Assembly (NCBI GenBank): GCA_050260355.1
Contig: JBLNBZ010000147.1
Coordinates: 62,001-126,000, forward strand
Source of the DNA: CADEFX01 sp050260355
GTDB taxonomy: Bacteria > Pseudomonadota > Alphaproteobacteria > Rhizobiales > Hyphomicrobiaceae
Length of the DNA stretch: 64,000 nucleotides
Reading direction: 5' to 3'
Below the pieces are notes generated by a model, which was not told where the DNA came from, made no database searches, and saw nothing but the letters and a program-made list of their open reading frames with translations. Position numbers and translations under genes: made by a program. Shown here one piece after another: positions 1 through 6,786 of the stretch (position 1 is the first letter of the stretch; every line of letters begins with the position of its first letter).

Positions 1-1123
1 CGGGGCGAATGTTCATGCCGGCCCATACGCCGGCCTGGCCGATGCACATGTCGAGAAAATCTTCCCACGCCTCGGCCTCGAGATGCTTGATCTCGCGCGG
101 TGTCATCTTTTCCGCGAGCGCCTTCATGGCCGACGGCGTGTCCATCATGATGGGCCCGCGACCCTCCTTCATCTCCTTCAGCATGGCCGCGTTGCGCAGG
201 CAGGTCGGTACCACATACGCCTTGTCATAAGGCGCGTACTCGGCGAGCAGGTCCTTGTTCTTGGCGACATAATCCTCGCCGAAGCCATTCACTGATTTCG
301 ACTTGAAGAGGAGAAACCAAGCGCCGACCGGGCCATAGCCGTCCTTGAAGCGGGTCGGCACGAAGCGGTTCTCCATCATGGTCATCTCGGCGCCGACCTC
401 GTTGGCCATGGCGTAGGTGGAGCCGGCGTTCCAGACCGGATACCAGACGCGGCCCATGCCCTCACCTGTGGAGCGCGGCCGGAACACGTTCACCGCGCCG
501 CCGCAGGCGATCATGATGGCCTTGGATTTGAAGACGTAGATCTTGTGCTCGCGCACGGAGAAGCCGACGGCGCCGGCGATCTGGTTCGGCTGGTTGGCGT
601 CGAGCAGTAGGCGCACGATGAACACGCGCTCGAAAATGTTCTCCATCCCGAGCGCCTTCTTGGCCGCCTCGGCGACGATGGTCTTGTAGCCCTCGCCGTT
701 GATCATGATCTGCCAGCGGCCGGAGCGGACCGGCTTGCCGCCGTCTTTGAGCGACTTGCCCTCCGAGCCCTTGTCCTTCCAGATCGGCAGGCCCCACTCC
801 TCGAACAGGTGGACAGTGTCGTCGACGTGGCGGCCGACGTCATAGACGAGGTCGTCGCGGGTGATGCCCATGAGATCGGCTGAGACGTAGCGGCAGTAAT
901 CCTCAGGCGTGTTCTCGCCGAGATAGGTGTTGATGGCGGAAAGGCCTTGCGCGACGGCGCCAGAGCGGTCCATCGCGGCCTTGTCGACGAGCGTGACCTT
1001 GACGTCGTCGCCGGCCCAGCGCTTGGCTTCGAAGGCGGCCCCGCAGGCGGCCATGCCGCCGCCGACGATCAGGACGTCGGTCTCGTACTCGACGATTTCG
1101 GGGTTACCGAATTCAGCGGCCAT
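1..1123 (-). CDS. aprA: Adenylylsulfate reductase alpha subunit AprA (3' end cut by window)
   Basis: FAD-containing catalytic subunit of dissimilatory APS reductase, which interconverts APS and AMP + sulfite in the cytoplasm. About 374 N-terminal residues are present, of a family usually 620-660 long. The N terminus has a dinucleotide-binding glycine run (VLIVGGGMAACGAAFEA), followed by the AprA-typical stretches GRHVDDTVHLFEEWGLPIW, SGRWQIMINGEGYK and FRPRSTGEGMGRVWYPVWN. The start is an ATG at 1123. It lies 102 bases downstream of aprB on the same strand, the usual aprBA order. With Sat and the Qmo/Hdr proteins alongside, the oxidative direction (sulfite to APS) is likely in this kind of organism, but direction cannot be read from this fragment. 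What follows aprA lies outside the window. Confidence 0.95.
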   Translation of the reverse strand, partial: MAAEFGNPEIVEYETDVLIVGGGMAACGAAFEAKRWAGDDVKVTLVDKAAMDRSGAVAQGLSAINTYLGENTPEDYCRYVSADLMGITRDDLVYDVGRHVDDTVHLFEEWGLPIWKDKGSEGKSLKDGGKPVRSGRWQIMINGEGYKTIVAEAAKKALGMENIFERVFIVRLLLDANQPNQIAGAVGFSVREHKIYVFKSKAIMIACGGAVNVFRPRSTGEGMGRVWYPVWNAGSTYAMANEVGAEMTMMENRFVPTRFKDGYGPVGAWFLLFKSKSVNGFGEDYVAKNKDLLAEYAPYDKAYVVPTCLRNAAMLKEMKEGRGPIMMDTPSAMKALAEKMTPREIKHLEAEAWEDFLDMCIGQAGVWAGMNIRP

Positions 1124-1225
1124 GTGAGCGGGTCCTTTGAAGCGGGCAACAGGCAGTGGATGTCAGGCAGTAGGAATCCGCCGAGGGCTCGCAGGCAACT
1201 GCCCAATGCCTACTGCCCGGTGCCT

Positions 1226-1657
1226 TCAAGCAGCCTGCGGCTTTGGCAGCTCTTTGCCGGCCTCGGTGAACAGGCGCTGATCGTTGGGATCGCCGGGCTC
1301 GGGCTTGTTGCCGTAAGGGTTGATCGAGCCGACCGGGGTCGTCCTGACCGGAAACTTGAAGCGCTTTACCTCGCCGTCGCGGAACTTAATGGTCCACATG
1401 ATGGCGTTGTCGGTCCTGAGCGGGATGGCGGCGCCGCCCATGGGCACCCAGTCCTGGAACGAGCGCACTTCGATCGCCTGCTGCGGGCAGGCCTTCACGC
1501 AGCACTGGCACTCCCAGCACTGCTCGGGCTCCTGGTTGAACGCTTTCATACGGGTAACGTCCAACTTCATGAGATCGTGCGGACAAATATACATGCAGGC
1601 CGTGACGTCTCCGCCCTTGCAGCCGTCGCACTTGTCCGTGTGCACGAATGTCGGCAT
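1226..1657 (-). CDS. aprB: Adenylylsulfate reductase beta subunit AprB
   Basis: Iron-sulfur subunit that carries electrons between the FAD of AprA and the membrane or soluble partner. The 143-residue protein has two cysteine clusters for two [4Fe-4S] centres: CDGCKGGDVTACMYICP near the N terminus and CWECQCCVKACP around residue 47. The C-terminal tail (from about residue 75) is the segment that wraps around AprA in known structures. The ATG at 1657 is preceded by GGAGG seven bases upstream. The gene heads an aprBA unit. The 231 bases before it (1658-1888) contain no gene but hold a candidate operator at 1782-1797. Length is slightly short for the family, within the normal range. Confidence 0.95.
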   Translation of the reverse strand: MPTFVHTDKCDGCKGGDVTACMYICPHDLMKLDVTRMKAFNQEPEQCWECQCCVKACPQQAIEVRSFQDWVPMGGAAIPLRTDNAIMWTIKFRDGEVKRFKFPVRTTPVGSINPYGNKPEPGDPNDQRLFTEAGKELPKPQAA

Positions 1658-1781
1658 TCATGATCCTCCGGTCTGCCCCCGAGCCTGCCGCGATTTGCGA
1701 TGCGAGGCAAAGCACGATTTGAGAAAACGATACCCCAAATTCGCACTGCAGCAGGGGTGCTCGAACCCCTCGATGCCGTAT

Positions 1782-1797
1782 ATTAGAGAACACGAAT
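1782..1797. promoter_or_regulatory. Candidate ArsR-type operator upstream of aprBA (degenerate)
   Basis: The sequence reads ATTA-N8-GAAT, one base off ATTC-N8-GAAT, and sits in an AT-rich patch (GTATATTA on the left flank) within an otherwise GC-rich intergenic region. It is about 125 bases upstream of the aprB start. It resembles the perfect repeat at 3839-3858 and the sites at 10449 and 16708. Alone it would not be convincing; the assignment depends on the shared pattern. Confidence 0.35.
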
Positions 1798-1888
1798 GTT
1801 CGGAAGTCCAGTGCGGCACGGGAGCTCGAATCTTGCGGCTCGAGCAGTCGCGCACAAGTCTAACGACGTCCAGCCGTGCTCGTGGTTC

Positions 1889-2416
1889 CTAACGGCGTGT
1901 GGTTGCTCCCGCCTGGATCAGCAGATCGGCGACTTCTTGGTGCTGCTTCTTGCAGGCCACATCCAGGGCGGTCTGGTTGTGCGCATCGCGCTGGCTCGGG
2001 TCGGCGCCGTGCTGTAAGAGCAGGCCCACGATGTCGGCCTTGCCTCGAGCGGCGGCCCAATGCAGCGCGGGCCCGCCCGTGGCGTCGCGCGCATTGGCTG
2101 AGGCCCCCTTGGCCAGGTAAGCGTGCACGATAGCGACGTGCCCTTTCTTGATCCCCTCGATCAGATCGCGGTCGACGCCGAAGCGGCCCGTGTCCCAGCC
2201 GCCGAACGGAAGATAGACCAGCTCGAGATTGGCCGCGGCGGTGCGCTGCACCTCCTGCACGATGGGAAAGTAGGCCTGCGCCATGGTGTCGACCAGGTGG
2301 GCGCCCTCGCCGTATTCAAGCGCGGCGGCCGTTGCTGCCTCGAGGCGGTCGAAGCCGAAGATGGCTCGGCCATCGCGCGAGCGCACGTAGTAGCGATAGG
2401 TGCGTGACGGCGTCAT
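1889..2416 (-). CDS. Ankyrin-repeat protein of unknown function
   Basis: A 175-residue protein. Residues 1-75 form a domain I do not recognise (YRYYVRSRDGRAIFGFDRLE near the start). Residues 85-173 hold two to three ankyrin repeats with typical signatures (GGPALHWAAARGKADIVGLL, NQTALDVACKKQHQEVADLL). Ankyrin repeats bind proteins, so a partner is likely but not identifiable here. I chose the ATG at 2416; a TTG at 2452 would add 12 arginine-rich residues. It lies 42 bases downstream of the MFS gene on the same strand and is probably cotranscribed with it. It sits between that gene and aprB in the sulfur island. No signal peptide is visible. Confidence 0.7.
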   Translation of the reverse strand: MTPSRTYRYYVRSRDGRAIFGFDRLEAATAAALEYGEGAHLVDTMAQAYFPIVQEVQRTAAANLELVYLPFGGWDTGRFGVDRDLIEGIKKGHVAIVHAYLAKGASANARDATGGPALHWAAARGKADIVGLLLQHGADPSQRDAHNQTALDVACKKQHQEVADLLIQAGATTRR

Positions 2417-2458
2417 GCCCGTGAGCTTGGCCGGTCGACACCGCCGCCGCAAGGCCCT

Positions 2459-3691
2459 CTAACCGCCGCCTTGGTCACGACAGGTGCGCGCCAGCGCAAG
2501 GACGGCGAATAGGCCTATGGCGGCGCCGGCACCGGCCAGCCAAAGGGCGCCCGCAGGATGAATGCGGCTGATGGCCGCCGCGAAAATCACCGGCGAGGCG
2601 GCATTGACGATGTTCTGCGGTACGGTCAACAGACCGATATAGGCTCCGTACTCGCGGGCGCCGAACAGGTGCAGGGGCAGTGTATTCGAGGCCACCGCGA
2701 AGAGGCCGTGTCCCGTCCCAAGCAGCAGGCAGAACAGCGCGGTGCTGGCGAAGGAGATGCCGAAAGGCGCAAGACACAGGAAGCTCAGCACGTTGAAGCT
2801 GGCTGCCGCAAAAGCAACGGCGAAGATGGAGTAGCGCCCCCCGAACACGAGGTCGGCGATCCGCGCGGTTACCTGTGCGGGGCCGACGATGCTCCACAGG
2901 CCGACGGCGGCGGCGCTGCTGAGGCCCATGGCCTTGAGGACGTCGATCACCTGCATGTAGAGGCCCCAGGTGATCAATCCCTCCGCGCACGCCCAAGCTG
3001 CGAGCATGACGAACGCCCGACGGCGGCGGCCGGCGGGAAGCACGCCGTCGTGCACTGTTGCGACGTTCCCCTCAGGGGCCGGCAAGGGTGACCGGCGGCG
3101 GCGCAGAACCAGGGCATGGAGAGGGAGGCAGACGACCAGGTGAAGCGCCGAGAACACGAGGTAGCTGTCGCGCCAACCGATCAGCTCCAGCAGCCAGGCA
3201 TTGAGGGGCAGAAAGACAGTCGACGTAATGCCGCTGATCAGCATAAGTCCGGTGATGGCACGGCGCGCATTGGGTCCGATCACCTGCACCAGACCGGGCA
3301 GCGCGGCATTGCTGAGCATCATCGGCATGGCAAGCCCGGCCAGCAGCCAGAAGAACATGTATGACAGCAGCCCGTGCGCCATCCACCACATGGCAAGCAT
3401 CGACACCGACGCCACGACGGAGCCTGCCATCATGACCGGACGCGCGCCGTGCCGGTCGATGACGCGGCCGATGCGCGGGGCAATGAGTGCGCTGACCAGC
3501 AGCATCACCGTGATGCCGCTGAATACCGCCTCGCGGGAGATGGCGAGGTCGTCGCCGATGACGGTGCCGAATATGGCGAGCGGTGAGAAGATCGTGCCCC
3601 AGCCGACCATTTGCGTGGTGCCGAGGCCACATACCGTCTTGATGCGCAGCCGATTATCGGCGGCGCTTGGATCGACTGCCTCGGTTGGCAA
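2459..3691 (-). CDS. Major facilitator superfamily transporter
   Basis: A 410-residue membrane protein with about 12 hydrophobic segments and the MFS loop 2-3 motif (residues 71-85, PRIGRVIDRHGARPV). A long basic loop (RRRRSPL...RRRRAF) separates the two six-helix halves. The substrate cannot be told from the sequence. The first in-frame start after the upstream stop is a TTG at 3691; an ATG at residue 28 would remove part of the hydrophilic N terminus and is a fair alternative. It is transcribed divergently from the thiosulfate permease gene at 3900 across a 208-base region containing a perfect inverted repeat, so the two are probably coregulated. Export or uptake of a sulfur compound or organic acid is possible but inferred from position only. 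Confidence 0.8.
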   Translation of the reverse strand: MPTEAVDPSAADNRLRIKTVCGLGTTQMVGWGTIFSPLAIFGTVIGDDLAISREAVFSGITVMLLVSALIAPRIGRVIDRHGARPVMMAGSVVASVSMLAMWWMAHGLLSYMFFWLLAGLAMPMMLSNAALPGLVQVIGPNARRAITGLMLISGITSTVFLPLNAWLLELIGWRDSYLVFSALHLVVCLPLHALVLRRRRSPLPAPEGNVATVHDGVLPAGRRRRAFVMLAAWACAEGLITWGLYMQVIDVLKAMGLSSAAAVGLWSIVGPAQVTARIADLVFGGRYSIFAVAFAAASFNVLSFLCLAPFGISFASTALFCLLLGTGHGLFAVASNTLPLHLFGAREYGAYIGLLTVPQNIVNAASPVIFAAAISRIHPAGALWLAGAGAAIGLFAVLALARTCRDQGGG

Positions 3692-3838
3692 GCTGGGGTC
3701 CCGTTATGGCTGCTGCAGCCGCTGCATTCAGCACGACGGGCGAGCATAGCCAATGCGTCGTTGTGCGTCGCGGGATCTGGCCCTGATGGCTGTGAGTTTT
3801 ACAGACGTTTTGCGTCCTGCCGGCCCACCCTCTGGCTT

Positions 3839-3858
3839 ATATTCAAATCTGCGAATAT
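3839..3858. promoter_or_regulatory. Perfect inverted repeat ATATTC-N8-GAATAT, candidate sulfide-responsive ArsR-family operator
   Basis: A 20-base site with 6-base arms matching exactly, in the divergent MFS/tsuA promoter region, 41 bases before the tsuA ATG. The core is ATTC-N8-GAAT, the pattern described for persulfide-sensing ArsR repressors (SqrR, BigR, SoxR of the Hyphomicrobiales and relatives). A possible -10 hexamer TATATT (3838-3843) overlaps its left arm, as expected for a repressor site. YeeE/YedE genes are known BigR-type targets. No repressor gene is present in the window. Confidence 0.65.
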
Positions 3859-3899
3859 CTTGTGATTTGGGGCGAGGCGGCTCGTCCAAGGGGTAACCA

Positions 3900-4985
3900 A
3901 TGGGCGTGCTGCGCGACCTCATCGCCACCAATGGGGCTATTTGGCTTGCTGCCGGCGGCCTCGTCATCGGCATTGCCTTCGGCGCCATCACGGCTGCGAC
4001 GAACTTCTGCACCATGGGTGCGATCTCCGATGCCGTGACGTTGGGCGATCGGCGCCGGTGGCGCGCTTGGCTGCTTGCGTCTGCAACGGCTCTGGCCGGC
4101 GCGCAGCTCCTGGCATGGGCCGGGTTGGTCGATCTGTCGCGCTCCATGTACCTGTCCCGGACGCTCAATCCGGTTGGCAACTTGGCGGGTGGCCTGATGT
4201 TCGGGTTCGGCATGGTGCTGGCCGGCGGCTGCCCCAGCCGCAACCTGGTACGTGCGGGGAGCGGAGACCTGCGGGCCGTGCTGACGCTGGTTGTGCTCGG
4301 CCTGTTCGCCTTCATGAGCATGGGTGGGATTTTCGGGCCGGCGCGCGCCGCCCTGGAGGGCGCAACGAGCTTTGCGCTGCCGGCTCCAACCCAGAGCGTG
4401 GGCGACGTCCTCGGGATCTGGCTTGGGATCACTTCTGCCCGGGCGGCCTGGATGGTCACCCTCGCGCTCGTCGGACTGGTCCTCGCGTATTGTTTCGCTG
4501 GCGCTGAGTTCCGCTCATCGGCTGTACACGTGTGGTCCGGGATCGGAGTCGGGCTGGTGGTCGTCGCCGGATGGGCCCTGACCGGCCTTGCCTTCGACGA
4601 GATGGCGCTGCGGCCGGTCGCGCCGATTTCTCTGACCTATGTGCGCCCGATAGCGGATGCTCTCGACTGGCTGGAGCGGTTCACGGCCGCGCCTTTGCCC
4701 GGCTTCGGGGTGGCGAGCGTGTTCGGAGCCATCCTGGGGGCGCTCGGCGTCAGCATCGCCAAGGGCCGCTTCCGCATCACGGCCTTCGCCGATCGGGGCG
4801 ACACGCTGCGCAGCCTGGCAGGAGCCGCGCTCATGGGTGTGGGTGGCGTACTGGCGCTCGGCTGCACGATCGGCCAGGGTGTGACGGGCGTGTCGACCTT
4901 GGCGATCGGGTCCTTCCTGACATTCGCAGCCATTGTGCTCGGTGGCATCGTCGGCGTGAGGACGCTCGAACGCTGGCTGATCTGA
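3900..4985 (+). CDS. tsuA: YeeE/YedE (TsuA-type) thiosulfate/sulfur transporter
   Basis: A 361-residue inner-membrane protein of the YeeE/YedE family, whose characterised member TsuA imports thiosulfate through a relay of conserved cysteines. Three cysteines occur in family-typical contexts: C37 in TNFCTMGAISDA, C111 in LAGGCPSRNLVRAG and C322 in LALGCTIGQGVTG. About nine to ten hydrophobic helices are visible. The ATG at 3900 follows AAGGGG by six bases. It stands alone on the plus strand, convergent with hdrB at 5016. Unlike many yeeE loci there is no adjacent yeeD; the nearest TusA-like gene is at 16408. Its likely role is to feed sulfur to the oxidative enzymes nearby. The exact substrate (thiosulfate or another sulfur species) is not proven by sequence. 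Confidence 0.85.
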   Translation: MGVLRDLIATNGAIWLAAGGLVIGIAFGAITAATNFCTMGAISDAVTLGDRRRWRAWLLASATALAGAQLLAWAGLVDLSRSMYLSRTLNPVGNLAGGLMFGFGMVLAGGCPSRNLVRAGSGDLRAVLTLVVLGLFAFMSMGGIFGPARAALEGATSFALPAPTQSVGDVLGIWLGITSARAAWMVTLALVGLVLAYCFAGAEFRSSAVHVWSGIGVGLVVVAGWALTGLAFDEMALRPVAPISLTYVRPIADALDWLERFTAAPLPGFGVASVFGAILGALGVSIAKGRFRITAFADRGDTLRSLAGAALMGVGGVLALGCTIGQGVTGVSTLAIGSFLTFAAIVLGGIVGVRTLERWLI

Positions 4986-5015
4986 GGAGCGCGCTCCCGG
5001 ATCGGTCGTGATCGG

Positions 5016-5927
5016 CTACTTCTGCGCCATCGCCTCGAGCTTCTCGGCCGCAATCGTGTTGCGGTTGAGCGCAGCGTCCTTCTCGGGGTCCATTCCGAAC
5101 GCGACCGCCATCAGCTGGGAATAGAACACGACGGGGATATTGTAGTCCGTCCCGAACTTCTTGTTGATCTGCTCCTGGTACATCTCGACGTTGGTCTGGC
5201 ACAGCGGGCAGGGCGTGGAGACCACATCAGCGCCGGCCTGCTTGGCATCCTCGAGGATGTTCTTGATCAGATGCAGCGTGCGGTCCGGGCTCATGACCGA
5301 TACCGAGCCACCGCAGCACGCGGTCTTGTGCTGGAAGGGCACCGGCGTGGCGCCAACCGCCTCGGCAAAATTATCCAGGAACTCGGGATCGTCGTAGGTG
5401 TCGTACTCGCCGCCTGCGGCCGTGTTGGCGAAAGGGCGCACCGTCTGGCAGCCCACGTAGCCGGCAACCTTGAGCCCGGTCAGCGGATTGGTCACCCGCT
5501 CTTTGATCTTGTCAACGCCTACCTCATTGACGATCACCTCGCACATGTGGCGCACCTTGAGGTCCTCGTCGTAGGAGAGGTCGCCGGCCGCCAGCGCCTC
5601 GTTGACCTTGCGGCGCATGTTGATGTCCGACTTGATCTTCTCATTACCAGCGTGCGTGTTGAGGTAGCAGGCCGCGCAGCCGGTTACGACATCCTGCGTG
5701 CCTTGCGCTTGCGCGTTGGCGAGATTGCGCCCCGTCAGCGCCAGGTTGGGCAGGCGGCCTCCGCCGATATGCCCGACCGAGGCGCCGCAGCAGTTCCAGT
5801 CATCGAGCTTCTCGAGCTCGATGCCGATCTCGGGCGCGATGGCGCGCAGCGATTCATCGAGATGCCGGGCCGAGCCCTGGCTCGAGCAGCCCGGGTAGTA
5901 GGTGAACTTCTTCTTAGGCTCCGTCAT
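5016..5927 (-). CDS. hdrB: HdrB-like protein with two CCG cysteine motifs
   Basis: A 303-residue homologue of heterodisulfide reductase subunit B. Both CCG motifs are complete: C14, C46-C47, C84 and C87 in the first, and C160, C204-C205, C240 and C243 in the second. In archaeal HdrB these bind two noncubane [4Fe-4S] clusters at which disulfide chemistry occurs. No membrane segment is visible. It is the last gene of the qmoA-qmoB-hdrC-DUF1737-hdrB unit, 29 bases after the DUF1737 stop. In Gram-positive sulfate reducers HdrB and HdrC stand in for QmoC as partners of QmoAB and APS reductase, which is the best model here. The true electron carrier or disulfide substrate is unknown. The ATG at 5927 has a modest AGGA upstream. 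Confidence 0.88.
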   Translation of the reverse strand: MTEPKKKFTYYPGCSSQGSARHLDESLRAIAPEIGIELEKLDDWNCCGASVGHIGGGRLPNLALTGRNLANAQAQGTQDVVTGCAACYLNTHAGNEKIKSDINMRRKVNEALAAGDLSYDEDLKVRHMCEVIVNEVGVDKIKERVTNPLTGLKVAGYVGCQTVRPFANTAAGGEYDTYDDPEFLDNFAEAVGATPVPFQHKTACCGGSVSVMSPDRTLHLIKNILEDAKQAGADVVSTPCPLCQTNVEMYQEQINKKFGTDYNIPVVFYSQLMAVAFGMDPEKDAALNRNTIAAEKLEAMAQK

Positions 5928-5956
5928 GGCGTGCCATCCTATGGTGAGCCTGTGAC

Positions 5957-6163
5957 CTATTGCTTCGATAGATCGAGCCCGGCCTCGTAGTTTTTGCCGG
6001 CCACCTCTTTGACGATAGCTTGGCCGCAGATGACCTTGCCCTGCTTGGCATCGAAGGTGAGAGTCGGATTGCCGTAGAGCGCCCAGCCACGGTTGAGCGC
6101 CTCGGAGACGCGATGACAGAACTTGGCGTCATCCACACCGGTCAGATAGCGATAGAGTTTCAT
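5957..6163 (-). CDS. Small DUF1737-type protein inside the qmo/hdr operon
   Basis: A 68-residue protein beginning MKLYRYLTGVDDAKFCHRVS, with the DUF1737 pattern: a short hydrophilic start, an ALNRGWALYGNPTLTF core and a CGQAIVKEV strand. It has single cysteines at residues 16 and 46 and no recognised catalytic motif. It lies 14 bases after hdrC and 29 bases before hdrB on the same strand, so it is almost certainly cotranscribed with them. The function is unknown. Its position suggests a small accessory or assembly subunit of the Hdr-like complex; a stray housekeeping gene is the alternative. Confidence 0.75.
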   Translation of the reverse strand: MKLYRYLTGVDDAKFCHRVSEALNRGWALYGNPTLTFDAKQGKVICGQAIVKEVAGKNYEAGLDLSKQ

Positions 6164-6177
6164 TTCCGCGGTCTCAC

Positions 6178-6786
6178 TCAGCTCATTCCCTCGCGCTTCT
6201 CGATCTCGGCCGCTTTCGCGAGGATATCCTGAAGCTGCTTCTTGCGCTTGATTCGGTGCGGCAGGCCGATGTGCATGCGCCCTTTCCTGATGAAGTTGAG
6301 GGCGATCTTGAGATTGTCCATGCCGCGCTTGTAGCCCTCCTTGAAGCCGAAGGAGAGGTAGTAGAGCGTGGTGACGAGCCGCTCATCGGTGCGCCCGAAC
6401 GTCTTGGCGCTCCACCAGAACGACTTGGAGAAGTTGACGTTCTCGTTGGTCTTCGGCGCGTAGCCCAGCTCCGCGGACTTGGTTGCCAGATCCTGCAGGA
6501 TGTAGGTGACCGGGATTCCGCGCGGGCAGCGTACCACGCACCGGTAGCAGCTCGTGCAGTTCCACTGCGTATTGGAGGTCATCACCTCCTCTTTCATGCC
6601 GGCGCGGATCATCATGAACAGCTTGCGCGGGCCGTAGTCCATCTGCACCCCGATGGGGCAGGAGCCCGAGCACACGCCGCACTGCATGCACAGCGCCAGC
6701 TTGTCGCCACCGTCGATGTTCTCATAGACCCACCGGGCGAAGCCCAGGTCGTATCTCTGTGCGGCGGCCGGAGACGACGTCGTCAT
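6178..6786 (-). CDS. hdrC: HdrC-like ferredoxin subunit
   Basis: A 202-residue soluble iron-sulfur protein homologous to heterodisulfide reductase subunit C and to the N-terminal half of QmoC. Two complete CX2CX2CX3CP clusters (C33/36/39/43 and C77/80/83/87) should bind two [4Fe-4S] centres. The C-terminal part is helical and basic and has no cytochrome b domain or transmembrane helices, so this is not a full QmoC. The ATG at 6786 shares one base with the qmoB stop (TGATG), indicating translational coupling. It would pass electrons between QmoAB and HdrB. Confidence 0.92.
   Translation of the reverse strand: MTTSSPAAAQRYDLGFARWVYENIDGGDKLALCMQCGVCSGSCPIGVQMDYGPRKLFMMIRAGMKEEVMTSNTQWNCTSCYRCVVRCPRGIPVTYILQDLATKSAELGYAPKTNENVNFSKSFWWSAKTFGRTDERLVTTLYYLSFGFKEGYKRGMDNLKIALNFIRKGRMHIGLPHRIKRKKQLQDILAKAAEIEKREGMS

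Noticed and set aside
1755..1772. GGGGT-GCTCGA-ACCCC hairpin upstream of aprB, resembling a T arm
   Set aside because: No acceptor, D or anticodon arms around it; not a tRNA.
4986..4997. Perfect palindrome GGAGCG-CGCTCC between tsuA and hdrB
   Set aside because: No loop and no T-run; possible bidirectional pause but not supported as a terminator.
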